Source of the DNA: Thermococcus indicus
GTDB lineage: Archaea > Methanobacteriota_B > Thermococci > Thermococcales > Thermococcaceae
Assembly (NCBI RefSeq): GCF_006274605.1
Contig: NZ_CP040846.1
Coordinates: 1,371,041-1,435,040, forward strand
Direction of reading: 5' to 3'
Length of the DNA: 64,000 nt
Each line of letters starts with the position of its first letter. Position 1 is the stretch's first letter. The notes under the pieces were generated by a model that did no database searches, was not told where the DNA came from, and saw only the letters and a program-made list of their open reading frames with translations. The position numbers and the translations under genes were made by a program. This document shows, piece by piece, positions 16,764 through 25,405 of this stretch.

Positions 16764-17553
16764 TCCCCCCAAACTTCGAGATGACCTCCCTTACTTCGCG
16801 GAGGGTTTCTCCATCGCAGTTCCAGCACATTATCTCAAAGCTTGGCACCCGGACGCTCACGCGGACCCTTCTTGCCCGGGCGATTTTGCTCACCTCGTAG
16901 TTCACCCCGAAGGCCAGGTTCATGAGCTCCTCCGTGACGACCTCCTCACGGTCGATGTACTGGAGCGGACAGCCCTCCCTCCACTGCCGCCTCCTCGCGT
17001 GCTCGTACATGCGGTAGGGTCTTATCCCCACCTCATCGGCCAGCCTTTCGACTTCCCCGGCAGTGTGCTTGATTAGGGGTCTGAAGAACGGAATTCCAAT
17101 CCTCGGTATGTCGCAGAGCCTTATATCCCCCGTGCACTGATCCAGGAGGGCGCCTATTATCTTATCGTTGGCGTTGTCCCCCTTGGCAAGGACGTCGAAG
17201 CCGTTGTTGATGGCGAACCATTTGGCGTTCCAGAGCATGACCTTCTTGCAGTTTATGCAGATCGGCCCCTTTCTTCCGGCCGCCTCGCGGAGAAGCCCGT
17301 CGGTAACATCAACGAGGTAGTGCTCAACTCCGAGTTTTTTGGTGAAACCCATCGCCCAGTTCAGGGTTTCCCTCCAGCTCCAGCGGTGGAAGAAGGTGAG
17401 GGCTGAAACGTCAAGGCCAGCTTCCTTTAGGAGGTAGAGGACGAGTGAGCTGTCCTTCCCGCCTGAGAACATAACGAGTATGCGTTTTTCATAAAGGCCG
17501 TGTTCCCTGGAAAACCCCGCTATCTCTTCAACAACGCTCTCGATGTCCCTCAT
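16726..17553 (-). CDS. PP-loop (N-type) ATP pyrophosphatase
   Basis: This adenylating enzyme of 275 residues has the PP-loop FSGGKDSSL at residues 29-37. Two cysteine pairs are CINC in the middle and CWNC near the C-terminus. It resembles TtcA/TtuA tRNA-thiolating enzymes and related sulfur-transfer ATPases, but the cysteine pattern does not fix the substrate. The ATG at 17553 lacks a ribosome site and lies a suitable distance from an upstream T/A-rich box, so the transcript is probably leaderless. Confidence 0.8.
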   Translation of the reverse strand: MRDIESVVEEIAGFSREHGLYEKRILVMFSGGKDSSLVLYLLKEAGLDVSALTFFHRWSWRETLNWAMGFTKKLGVEHYLVDVTDGLLREAAGRKGPICINCKKVMLWNAKWFAINNGFDVLAKGDNANDKIIGALLDQCTGDIRLCDIPRIGIPFFRPLIKHTAGEVERLADEVGIRPYRMYEHARRRQWREGCPLQYIDREEVVTEELMNLAFGVNYEVSKIARARRVRVSVRVPSFEIMCWNCDGETLREVREVISKFGGNEGEASARKTEE

Positions 17554-17591
17554 GGGGTGAGGTAAAAAAAGGAGGCTTAAAAAGCTAAGCC

Positions 17592-17954
17592 TCAGACGTT
17601 GACCTTTCCCATCCACTCCTCGGCCAGGTTGCCGACGACCGGGAACTTGTAGCGTTCGCCCTGGTAGGCCTTCACCATGCCGAGAATCCAGAGGACAAAG
17701 CCGGCGATTCCCAGGAGCCAGGCGATGATGCCCCCTATGTACGGGATGAAGCTGAGGATCACCTGGAGCACCGTGATGCCTATGAAGGTTATCGTCGACT
17801 GCATAGCATGGAAACGGACGAAATCGCTCTCCTTCTCAAGCACCAGGAATAGTATCCCCGTAATCCACCAGGCGAGATAGGCAAGCAGTCCCTCAAGGTT
17901 CTCATCCATGCCGAGGGACGTCTTCTTGGGTTCTTCAGGCGGAGTCTCCTCCAT
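17592..17954 (-). CDS. DUF4870-type membrane protein
   Basis: This 120-residue membrane protein has three hydrophobic segments (LAYLAWWITGILFLV, STITFIGITVLQVILSF, IIAWLLGIAGFVLWILGM) and the conserved RFHAMQS motif of the DUF4870/YccF-like family. The start at 17954 follows GGAGGTG. Function is unknown. It is monocistronic, with a TATA-like AAGGTATTTAAGGG upstream on its strand. Confidence 0.82.
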   Translation of the reverse strand: MEETPPEEPKKTSLGMDENLEGLLAYLAWWITGILFLVLEKESDFVRFHAMQSTITFIGITVLQVILSFIPYIGGIIAWLLGIAGFVLWILGMVKAYQGERYKFPVVGNLAEEWMGKVNV

Positions 17955-18101
17955 GATAACACACCTCCGAAATTCAACTCCTTGTATTCTCCCCAATCCC
18001 TTAAATACCTTTCCAAGGTTTTAAATTTCGTATCCTCCGGGAACACCTTTCTGGAGCGTCCCGGAACCCGTGGATTTCTGATTTCGAACTCTCTGATTTT
18101 G

Positions 18102-18164
18102 TTAGGCTCACCAAAGCTTTTTAAGGTCATCGAGGGATTGGAATATCGAATTAGGAAAGCCTAA
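18102..18164 (+). promoter_or_regulatory. feo promoter with two DtxR-like operators flanking the TATA box
   Basis: TTAGGAAAGCCTAA at 18151-18164 is a perfect TTAGG-N4-CCTAA palindrome matching the core of the DtxR/IdeR iron box. TTAGGCTCACCAAA at 18102-18115 has the same spacing with one mismatch. Between them, CTTTTTAAG at 18117-18125 can serve as TATA, which places the transcription start near 18150, at the second operator. This layout predicts metal-dependent repression of feoABC. Confidence 0.6.
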
Positions 18165-18175
18165 CGGTGATGCTC

Positions 18176-18403
18176 ATGATTGTACCTTTAAACGCACTCA
18201 GACCCGGGGACAGGGGGATTGTGGTGAACATCCTCGGCGGCCCCACCGCAAGGCAGCGGCTAGTGGGCATGGGCCTCACCCCCGGAGCGACGGTTCAAAT
18301 AATCGAGTCCCACCAGTACGGCCCGATAATCATCTCCGTCGGCGGCGTGCGCTTCGCTATCGGCAGGGGGATGGCGGCGAAGGTCATGATACGGAAACTG
18401 TGA
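18176..18403 (+). CDS. feoA: Ferrous iron transport protein FeoA
   Basis: This SH3-like cytoplasmic protein (75 residues) is encoded first in the feo operon and is thought to modulate FeoB. It shows the family pattern LRPGDRGIVVNI, RQRLVGMGLTPGATV and a final GRGMAAKVMIRKL. The ATG at 18176 has GGTGA five bases upstream; in-frame starts at 18167 and 18170 are less well placed. Confidence 0.93.
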   Translation: MIVPLNALRPGDRGIVVNILGGPTARQRLVGMGLTPGATVQIIESHQYGPIIISVGGVRFAIGRGMAAKVMIRKL

Positions 18404-18413
18404 GGTGGCCGTC

Positions 18414-20390
18414 ATGATGAAGGTCATTGCACTGGCAGGGAACCCCAACGTCGGAAAAACAACCATATTCAACGCACTGACCGGGCTGAGACAGCACGTC
18501 GGCAACTGGCCCGGCGTCACGGTCGAGAAGAAGGAGGGAGTCCTGGAATACAGGGGGCAGAAGTTTCTCGTGGTTGACCTCCCCGGCACGTACTCCCTCA
18601 CGGCCCACTCCATCGACGAACTCGTCGCGAGGGACTTCCTCCTGAAGGGGAGCGCCGATGTGGTCGTGAACGTCATCGACGCAACGGCCCTCATGAGGAA
18701 CCTCTTCCTCACCATGGAGATACTGGAGATGGGCCTCAACAACGTTATCATAGCCCTCAACAAGGTGGACCTGGCCGAGAAGCACGGTATCGAGATAAAC
18801 GTAAGGAGGATGGAGGAGGTTCTCGGCGTTCCAGTGGTGGCGATGAGCGCAAAGGAAGGTGCCGGCCTCGACGAGCTGAAGGAGAAGATACACCAGATGG
18901 CCAACGGGATGCTGAAGGAGAGGCCCGTGATCCCCCAGTACGACCCGGAGGTCGAGAGGGAGATAGAGCATATAATGGCGGTTCTCAGGGACACCGAACT
19001 GGGGGAGGAGTACAACCTCCGCTGGCTTGCGATAAAGCTCCTCCAGCGCGACGATGGCGTCATAAAGCTCATCCTCAGGCACCTCGGAAGTGAGAAGCTC
19101 GACGAGATCATGGGGCACATAGCGGAGGTTGAGGCGCGTTACAAGCGCGCGATGGACCTTATAATAGCCAGCCAGAAGTACGAGTTCATCGACAGGCTCA
19201 TGCACCGCTTTGTGCGGTACACAAAGGTGGAAGGCGAGAGCTTCAGCGACCAGCTCGACAGGTTCCTCACCCACCCCGTCTACGGCCTCCTCACCCTCTT
19301 CGGCGTCTTCTACCTCATGTTCAAATTCGTGTTTGCCGTCGGGCTGCCCCTCCAGGGATACCTCGACGATGCTTTCACGGCTTTCGGGGAATGGCTCGCG
19401 CCGCATATAGCAAACGAGGCTCTGAGGGGGCTCCTGGTCGATGGAATCATAGCGGGCGTTGGTTCCGTGCTCAGCTTCTTCCCGCTAGTCTTCCTGCTGT
19501 TCCTGGCCCTCTCCGTCCTCGAAGACGTTGGGTACATGGCCAGGGCAGCGGTTGTCATGGAGCGCATAATGAGGAAGTTCGGCCTGCCCGGCAAGAGCTT
19601 CATCCCGCTGGTGCTCGCCTTCGGATGCAACGTTCCAGCGGTGATGGCGACGAGAACGCTCGATGACGAGAGGGACAGGTTGCTGACCATGCTCGTCAAC
19701 CCGCTGATACCCTGCTCGGCCAGGCTGAGTGTCATAAGCTTCCTGGCGGGGGCTTTCTTCGCCAGCCACCAGGCGCTCGTCGCGGTTAGCATATACGCCA
19801 CGGCGGTGTTGCTTGCCCTCCTTGTGGCCTGGCTCCTGAGCAGGTTCGTTATCAGGGGCGAGGAGAGCCCGTTCATCATCGAGCTACCGGAGTACCTCAT
19901 CCCGTCGTGGAAGACGGTGACGCTCCACTCGTGGGAGAGGAGCAAGGAGTTCATAAAGAAGGCGGGAACCATAATCCTACTCGGCTCGATGGCCATCTGG
20001 TACCTCAGCAGCTATCCCGTGCAGATGGGCACCGGTGGAAGCTACGCGGAGAGGCTCGGCATGTTTTTCGAGCCGTACATGCGCCTCATGGGCCTCGACT
20101 GGAAGGCCGCTGTAAGCCTGCTGTTCGGGATAATCGCCAAGGAGAACGTCATATCGACCTACGGGATAATCTACGGAAGCGAGGAGGCCATAGCGGGAGC
20201 GATGACACCGCTCCAGGCCTACGTGCTTGGCATGGTCACCACCCTCTACGTCCCGTGCATAGCCACGATAGGCGCGGTTAGGGCCGAGAGCAACTGGAAA
20301 TGGGCCGCCTTCACGGTGGTTTACATGATAGCCCTCGCGTCGCTCGTTGGAATCCTGATATGGAACGTGGGGACGGCGCTGGGCTACTGA
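18414..20390 (+). CDS. feoB: Ferrous iron transporter FeoB
   Basis: This GTPase-coupled Fe(II) importer has 658 residues. The G domain at residues 1-170 has G1 GNPNVGKTT, G3 DLPGTYSL and G4 NKVD. A helical GDI region follows, then the transmembrane Gate domains (FIPLVLAFGCNVPAVMATR and a second Gate copy near CIATIGAVRAESNWKW). GAGGTG precedes the ATG at 18414. The gene sits 10 bases after feoA and before a FeoC-like gene. Confidence 0.96.
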   Translation: MMKVIALAGNPNVGKTTIFNALTGLRQHVGNWPGVTVEKKEGVLEYRGQKFLVVDLPGTYSLTAHSIDELVARDFLLKGSADVVVNVIDATALMRNLFLTMEILEMGLNNVIIALNKVDLAEKHGIEINVRRMEEVLGVPVVAMSAKEGAGLDELKEKIHQMANGMLKERPVIPQYDPEVEREIEHIMAVLRDTELGEEYNLRWLAIKLLQRDDGVIKLILRHLGSEKLDEIMGHIAEVEARYKRAMDLIIASQKYEFIDRLMHRFVRYTKVEGESFSDQLDRFLTHPVYGLLTLFGVFYLMFKFVFAVGLPLQGYLDDAFTAFGEWLAPHIANEALRGLLVDGIIAGVGSVLSFFPLVFLLFLALSVLEDVGYMARAAVVMERIMRKFGLPGKSFIPLVLAFGCNVPAVMATRTLDDERDRLLTMLVNPLIPCSARLSVISFLAGAFFASHQALVAVSIYATAVLLALLVAWLLSRFVIRGEESPFIIELPEYLIPSWKTVTLHSWERSKEFIKKAGTIILLGSMAIWYLSSYPVQMGTGGSYAERLGMFFEPYMRLMGLDWKAAVSLLFGIIAKENVISTYGIIYGSEEAIAGAMTPLQAYVLGMVTTLYVPCIATIGAVRAESNWKWAAFTVVYMIALASLVGILIWNVGTALGY

Positions 20391-20399
20391 GGTGTTGGA

Positions 20400-20663
20400 A
20401 TGCTGGAGAGGATCCTGGAACTGCTGGAGGAAGGGAAGAGCATAGACGAGATAGCCCGGGAGCTGGACGTTCCGAGGGACGAGGTCGTCGGCGCCATGGA
20501 GGTGCTGGCCGACCTCGGCTACCTGGAGCGGGTGGAGGCAGGCAACTCCTGCGCCACCTGCCCCCTTAAGAGCGTTTGCCCCGGTGCCTGCTTCCGCTTC
20601 AAGGGGAAGGTGTATCAGCTCCCGGATTTCAGGCTCGGCGGGAAGGAGGTATCGAAACCGTGA
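20400..20663 (+). CDS. FeoC-like winged-helix protein with cysteine cluster
   Basis: This 87-residue protein has an N-terminal helix-turn-helix (KSIDEIARELDVPRDEVVGAMEVL) and a C-terminal Cys motif C-x2-C-x5-C-x3-C (CATCPLKSVCPGAC). The motif resembles the Fe-S or metal-sensing cysteines of FeoC. It is the last gene of the feo operon, nine bases after feoB, and probably tunes FeoB stability or activity in response to iron or oxygen. Confidence 0.8.
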   Translation: MLERILELLEEGKSIDEIARELDVPRDEVVGAMEVLADLGYLERVEAGNSCATCPLKSVCPGACFRFKGKVYQLPDFRLGGKEVSKP

Positions 20664-20697
20664 TGGAGCCTTACAGAACTTATATTTTTTCCGCGGT

Positions 20698-20752
20698 TAA
20701 ACCCCGATTTTTGGGGCAAAACACTCATGTGGGGGCCTAAACGCGGATTTTT
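20698..20752 (+). repeat. Imperfect direct repeat with 40-base period upstream of the nucleotidyltransferase gene
   Basis: TAAACCCCGATTTTT (20698-20712) recurs as TAAACGCGGATTTTT (20738-20752), 13 of 15 bases identical and exactly 40 bases apart. The first copy also forms a small CCCC/GGGG hairpin. Both precede the TATA box at 20788-20800. They could be tandem operators or part of the feo terminator. Confidence 0.4.
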
Positions 20753-20851
20753 CGAACTTTTCACCGTCAGTTAAACCTGCCACCGCCGGTTATATATTTT
20801 ATGGCCGTAAAACATATAAAACCCTTTGTTGAAAGGGTAAACGGTGATACC

Positions 20852-22093
20852 ATGAAGGCAGTTATTCTTGCTGGCGGTTTTGGAACGAGGTTAAGGCCGC
20901 TTTCATCGACCAGACCCAAGCCCATGGTCCCGGTTCTTGGCAAGCCAAACCTTCAGTACCTCCTTGAGAGCCTGGAGAAAATCCAGGAGATCGATGAGAT
21001 AATCCTGTCCGTCCACTACATGAGGGGAGAGATAAGGGAGTTCATCGACGAAAAGATGGCCGACTACCCCAAAACGATACGGTTCGTCAATGACCCGATG
21101 CCGCTTGAGACCGGCGGAGCACTCAAGAACGTGGAGGATTACGTGGATGGCGACTTTCTGGTCATCTACGGTGACGTTTTCACGAACTTCGACTTTAAAG
21201 AGCTCATCAAGGCCCACAAAGAGAACGACGGCCTCATAACGGTCGCGGTTACCAAGGTCTATGACCCGGAGAAGTACGGAGTCGTCGAGCTGGACGACGG
21301 AAACAAGGTCACCCACTTCGAGGAGAAGCCCCACAGGCCGCATACCAACCTCGTCGATGCGGGCATCTACATGGTTAACAAGAAGGTTCTGGAGGAGATT
21401 CCGAAGAACAAGGAGGTCTACTTCGAGCGCGAGGTTCTCCCGAAGTACGTGGCCAGGGGACTTGTTTACGCCCACAAAATACCGCGTGAGTACTATTGGA
21501 TCGACCTCGGGACCCCGGACGACCTCTTCTATGCCCACCAGGTTGCGATGGATGAGATAGCCAAGGAAAACGGCTATTTCGTCATCAAAGAGGGTGCCGA
21601 AGTTCCGGAGGACGTTGAGATACAGGGGCCGGTTTACATCGACGAGGGGGTTAAGATAGGCCACGGCGTCAAGATAAAGGCCTACACGTACATAGGCCCG
21701 AACACCGTTGTCGAGGACAGGGCCTACTTCAAGCGCGCCATACTCATAGGCAACGACATCGTTAGGGAGCGCGCCGAGATAAAGGACAGCATCCTCGGGG
21801 AGGGCGTTGTCGTCGGAAAGAACGTCATACTAAAGGAGACCGCGGTCGTCGGCGACTACGCCAAGATTTACGACAACCTCGTCATCTACGGGGCCAAGGT
21901 GCTGCCGTGGAAGAAGGTCGAGGAGTACGAGGCGTACATCAAGATAAAGCTCGACCCGACCAAGGTCAGGCCCGGCGTCACCCCGGACCGTTGCCCGCTC
22001 GGCCTGCCGGAGTGTATCTACACCAAATTCAAGGCCATAGCGGGAGAAAAGCCGCCCTGTGACGAGTGCATAGAGAACCAGTGGCTCTTCTGA
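20852..22093 (+). CDS. Sugar-1-phosphate nucleotidyltransferase with left-handed beta-helix
   Basis: This 413-residue NDP-sugar pyrophosphorylase has an N-terminal Rossmann-like transferase domain (AGGFGTRLRPLSSTRPKPM at about residues 7-25; VIYGDVF as the metal/UDP loop). A C-terminal hexapeptide-repeat beta-helix spans about 240-345, and a Cys-bearing tail closes the protein. Mannose-1-phosphate guanylyltransferase or glucose-1-phosphate thymidylyl/uridylyltransferase are both possible. GGTGATACC precedes the ATG at 20852 and TATATATTTT lies at 20791-20800. Confidence 0.88.
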   Translation: MKAVILAGGFGTRLRPLSSTRPKPMVPVLGKPNLQYLLESLEKIQEIDEIILSVHYMRGEIREFIDEKMADYPKTIRFVNDPMPLETGGALKNVEDYVDGDFLVIYGDVFTNFDFKELIKAHKENDGLITVAVTKVYDPEKYGVVELDDGNKVTHFEEKPHRPHTNLVDAGIYMVNKKVLEEIPKNKEVYFEREVLPKYVARGLVYAHKIPREYYWIDLGTPDDLFYAHQVAMDEIAKENGYFVIKEGAEVPEDVEIQGPVYIDEGVKIGHGVKIKAYTYIGPNTVVEDRAYFKRAILIGNDIVRERAEIKDSILGEGVVVGKNVILKETAVVGDYAKIYDNLVIYGAKVLPWKKVEEYEAYIKIKLDPTKVRPGVTPDRCPLGLPECIYTKFKAIAGEKPPCDECIENQWLF

Positions 22094-22130
22094 GTTTTTG
22101 TCGGTATTTTCCTTACATTTTTCTTTTGAA
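22094..22130 (+). terminator. T-rich terminator region after the nucleotidyltransferase gene
   Basis: Several T tracts (GTTTTTG, ATTTTCC, CATTTTTCTTTTG) follow the stop codon on the coding strand, the usual form of archaeal intrinsic termination. Confidence 0.5.
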
Positions 22131-22160
22131 AGCCTCCCTTTCGGGGCGGGAGGAGGTCGG
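22127..22160 (+). repeat. IS200/IS605-like right-end hairpin, solitary copy
   Basis: The stretch GAAAGCCTCCCTTTCGGGGC and the following GGGAGGAGGTCGG form a CCTCCC/GGGAGG hairpin. It resembles the right-end hairpin of Thermococcales IS200/IS605 (TnpB) elements and the similar hairpin at 29049-29085. No transposase remains next to it, so it would be a relic. An ordinary terminator hairpin is the alternative. Confidence 0.35.
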
Positions 22161-22253
22161 GACCCCTTTCAATTCCTCTAAAGTCTTATTGCAACTTGGG
22201 GGGCAGGCAAAAGGTTTAAACCCTTTGAGTGGTACTGATATCAGGGGGTAAGT

Positions 22254-23606
22254 ATGCGGCCCACAGTTGCGCTGGCGGCGCTGGTGCTCTTCACAGTGCT
22301 CGTTCTCCAGCCGGGAGTACACGCACAGGGGAACACAGTTTACGTTGCAAAGGTCGATGGAATGATAACCGGCTATACAGTCGATCAGTTCGACAGATAC
22401 ATAAGCAGGGCGGAGGATGCGAATGCCTCCGCCATAATTATCGAGCTGAACACCCCCGGCGGCAGGGCCGACGCCATGCAGGAGATAGTAACGCGGATTG
22501 AGAGCGCCAGGGTCCCGGTTATCATCTACGTCTACCCCTCGGGCGGAATGGCCGCATCCGCGGGAACGTACATCGCCCTGAGCTCTCATCTCATCGCCAT
22601 GGCCCCAGGAACGGTGATAGGGGCCTGCAGGCCGATACTCGGCTACGGCCAGAACGGAAGCATCGTCGAAGCCCCGCCGAAGATAACCAACTTCTACGTG
22701 GCCTACCTCCGCGAGCTGGCCCGGATGAGCGGCAGGAACGAGACGCTCGCGGCGGAGTTTATAACCGAGGACAGGAGCGTAACCCCCGAGGAGGCCATGA
22801 AGTACGGGGTCATTGAGGTCATAGCGACCGACCTTGACGACCTCCTCCAGAAAGCCGACGGCATGGAGACAAAGATGCCGGTCAAGGGCAAGGGGAGGGT
22901 CGTGCTGCACATCAAAAACGCAAACGTGGTTTACCTGGAGCCATCCTTCAGGGACACGGTGGTGAAGTACATAACCGACCCAACCGTGGCGTACCTCCTT
23001 CTGAACATAGGCTTCATAGGGCTGATATTCGGCTTTTTAACCCCTGGCTGGCACGTGCCGGAGACCATAGGGGCCATACTTCTGGTGCTCGGCCTCATCG
23101 GACTGGGCTACTTTGGATACCGCAGCGCGGGCCTGATACTCATGGTCCTGGCGATGATATTCTTCATAGCCGAGGCGCTGACGCCGACCTTCGGCCTGTT
23201 TACCGTCGCGGGGATTGTGACCTTCGTCATAGGGGGCATTCTGCTCTTCAGCGGAACCGGAGCTGGAGGTGAGTACCTGGTGACGGGTGAGACGTACTCG
23301 GTACTGCGTATAGCGATACTGGTCATGGCAATACTGCTCGGGCTGTTCTTCCTCTTCGGTGCAGCCACTGTGGTCAGGGCCCACCGGAAAAAACCCGAGG
23401 CTGGGAAGGAGGAGCTCATCGGGGAGGTCGGAAGGGTCGTGGAGGACATTGATCCAGAGGGCGTCATCAAGCTTCACGGGGAGTTATGGAAGGCGGAGAG
23501 CAGGGATGGAAGCATGATCCCTGTCGGGGAGAAGGCCAAGGTTGTTGAAGTCAGGGGATTAACCCTTATCGTCGAAAAAGTTGGGAAAGCAAAGGGGGGA
23601 GAATGA
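22254..23606 (+). CDS. NfeD-family membrane serine protease (STOPP, PH1510 type)
   Basis: This 450-residue membrane protein has a signal peptide (1-24) and a ClpP-like serine protease domain with a Ser-Lys dyad. By comparison with PH1510 the dyad is Ser102 in MAASAG and Lys143 in APPKIT. Four to five transmembrane segments (about 245-370) and a C-terminal OB-fold NfeD domain (385-445) follow. In Pyrococcus the homologue cleaves the C-terminus of the stomatin partner, whose gene follows immediately here. GGGGGTAAGT precedes the ATG. Confidence 0.94.
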   Translation: MRPTVALAALVLFTVLVLQPGVHAQGNTVYVAKVDGMITGYTVDQFDRYISRAEDANASAIIIELNTPGGRADAMQEIVTRIESARVPVIIYVYPSGGMAASAGTYIALSSHLIAMAPGTVIGACRPILGYGQNGSIVEAPPKITNFYVAYLRELARMSGRNETLAAEFITEDRSVTPEEAMKYGVIEVIATDLDDLLQKADGMETKMPVKGKGRVVLHIKNANVVYLEPSFRDTVVKYITDPTVAYLLLNIGFIGLIFGFLTPGWHVPETIGAILLVLGLIGLGYFGYRSAGLILMVLAMIFFIAEALTPTFGLFTVAGIVTFVIGGILLFSGTGAGGEYLVTGETYSVLRIAILVMAILLGLFFLFGAATVVRAHRKKPEAGKEELIGEVGRVVEDIDPEGVIKLHGELWKAESRDGSMIPVGEKAKVVEVRGLTLIVEKVGKAKGGE

Positions 23607-24452
23607 ATGGCCATAACGGCAAGTACCGTGGTTATTTCGATTGTTTTGTTGTTTGTTTTGATTATACTGGCAACGGCAATAAAGATAGTCAAGGAGTACG
23701 AGAGGGCGGTTATATTCCGCCTCGGTAGGGTCGTGGGAGCAAGGGGTCCAGGACTGTTCTTCATCATCCCGATATTCGAGAAGGCGGTCATAGTAGACCT
23801 CCGTACGCGCGTCCTCGACGTGCCTGTGCAGGAGACCATAACCAAGGACAACGTTCCCGTTCGGGTCAACGCCGTCGTTTACTTCCGCGTGGTTGATCCC
23901 GTCAAGGCGGTTACCCAGGTGGCGAACTACATAATGGCCACCAGTCAGATAGCGCAGACCACGTTGAGGAGCGTCATCGGTCAGGCACACCTCGACGAGC
24001 TGCTGAGCGAGAGGGAGAAGCTCAACCTCCAGCTCCAGAAGATCATCGATGAGGCCACAGATCCGTGGGGAATAAAGGTCAGCACGGTCGAGATCAAGGA
24101 CGTTGAGCTGCCGAGCGGCATGCAGAGGGCCATGGCCAGGCAGGCCGAGGCAGAGCGTGAGAGGAGGGCCAGGATAACCCTGGCAGAGGCGGAGCGCCAG
24201 GCCGCTGAGAAGCTCCGCGACGCCGCTGAGATAGTATCCCAGCACCCGATGGCCCTTCAGCTCAGGACGCTCCAGACCATAAGCGACGTCGCCAGCGACA
24301 AGAGCAACGTGATCATCCTGCCGCTCCCGATGGAGATGCTCAAGCTCTTCAGGAGCCTGGCGGACACCGCGGAGATGGCCAGGGTAAAGCTTGAAAAGGA
24401 AGTCCAGGAGAAGCTGGAGGCCGAGGCCAGGGCAAAGGCGGGAGAGGAGTGA
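23607..24452 (+). CDS. Stomatin/prohibitin-like SPFH protein
   Basis: This 281-residue SPFH/band-7 protein corresponds to Pyrococcus PH1511 (p-stomatin). It has an N-terminal membrane anchor (residues 8-27), the SPFH core ([20 protein letters not shown] to about residue 150), an Ala/Glu/Arg-rich coiled coil at 170-210 and a hydrophobic C-terminal segment ([15 protein letters not shown]). That segment corresponds to the site cut by the NfeD protease in Pyrococcus. The start directly abuts the nfeD stop. Confidence 0.95.
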   Translation: MAITASTVVISIVLLFVLIILATAIKIVKEYERAVIFRLGRVVGARGPGLFFIIPIFEKAVIVDLRTRVLDVPVQETITKDNVPVRVNAVVYFRVVDPVKAVTQVANYIMATSQIAQTTLRSVIGQAHLDELLSEREKLNLQLQKIIDEATDPWGIKVSTVEIKDVELPSGMQRAMARQAEAERERRARITLAEAERQAAEKLRDAAEIVSQHPMALQLRTLQTISDVASDKSNVIILPLPMEMLKLFRSLADTAEMARVKLEKEVQEKLEAEARAKAGEE

Positions 24453-24480
24453 ACTACGAATAGTTTTTCTTCTATCTTTT
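24453..24480 (+). terminator. T-rich terminator after the stomatin operon
   Basis: TAGTTTTTCTTCTATCTTTT follows the stop codon on the coding strand, consistent with archaeal oligo-T termination. Confidence 0.5.
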
Positions 24481-24625
24481 CCCCATGTCTTTAGATGAAC
24501 CGCAAAAAATAAAAGCATTGCCAGCATAGTTCATACACGCAAACTGAATACTCCGTATAAAATCGAAGGTCACAGTGATTATCGCGGGGAAGCGTCGTTA
24601 GCGCTTTACACCGGAGGTGTTAACT

Positions 24626-25405
24626 TTGGAAGGCCGTTCAATTGTTTTTGCATCTGGAAAAGGTGGAACTGGTAAAACAACGACGGTTGCAAACCTGGGT
24701 GTTGCTCTGGCCCAGTTTGGAAAGGAAGTCATTCTGCTGGACGCGGACATCACGATGGCGAACCTGAGCCTCGTCCTTGGAATGGAGGACATTCCAATAA
24801 CCCTCCACGACGTCCTGGCCGGCGAGGCGGACCTCAAGGACGCCATCTACGAGGGTCCAGCAGGGGTCAAGGTCATACCAGGAGGACTGAGCCTGGAGAA
24901 GATAAAGAAGGCCAAACCGGAAAAGCTCAGGCAGCTCATCAGGGAGATAGGCCAGATGGCGGATTTCGTCCTCATCGATGCTCCCGCCGGCCTCGAAATG
25001 ACATCCGTTACGGCGCTCCTCATCGGTAAGGAGCTCATAATCGTTACCAACCCCGAGATATCCGCGATCACGGACTCCCTTAAAACCAAGCTCATAGCCG
25101 AGAAGCTCGGAACACTCCCCCTCGGAGCGATACTCAACAGGGTAACCAACGAGAAGACCGAACTCACCCAGGAGGAGATCGAGGCCATCCTCGAGGTTCC
25201 GGTTCTGGCCGTTATACCCGAAGACCCAGAGGTCAAGCGCGCAAGCGCCTACGGTGTCCCGCTGGTAATCAAGAACCCCACCAGCCCGTCGGCAATAGCC
25301 ATTAAGCAGCTCGCTGCCAAGCTCGCGGGAATCAAGTGGCAGCCACCCGAGCCGGAGAGCCCCATAAAGAGGGTCTTCAAGGCACTCTTCGGAGGGAAGA
25401 AGTGA
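24626..25405 (+). CDS. MinD-like P-loop ATPase
   Basis: This 259-residue ParA/MinD ATPase has a deviant Walker A KGGTGKTT (residues 12-19), switch I LLDADITMANLS and Walker B VLIDAPAGLE. The C-terminal half ends in an amphipathic stretch (SPIKRVFKALFGGKK) suited to membrane binding. The TTG at 24626 is chosen because GGAGGTG lies six bases upstream. The next gene encodes a small membrane protein overlapping by one base, a likely functional partner. Confidence 0.9.
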   Translation: MEGRSIVFASGKGGTGKTTTVANLGVALAQFGKEVILLDADITMANLSLVLGMEDIPITLHDVLAGEADLKDAIYEGPAGVKVIPGGLSLEKIKKAKPEKLRQLIREIGQMADFVLIDAPAGLEMTSVTALLIGKELIIVTNPEISAITDSLKTKLIAEKLGTLPLGAILNRVTNEKTELTQEEIEAILEVPVLAVIPEDPEVKRASAYGVPLVIKNPTSPSAIAIKQLAAKLAGIKWQPPEPESPIKRVFKALFGGKK

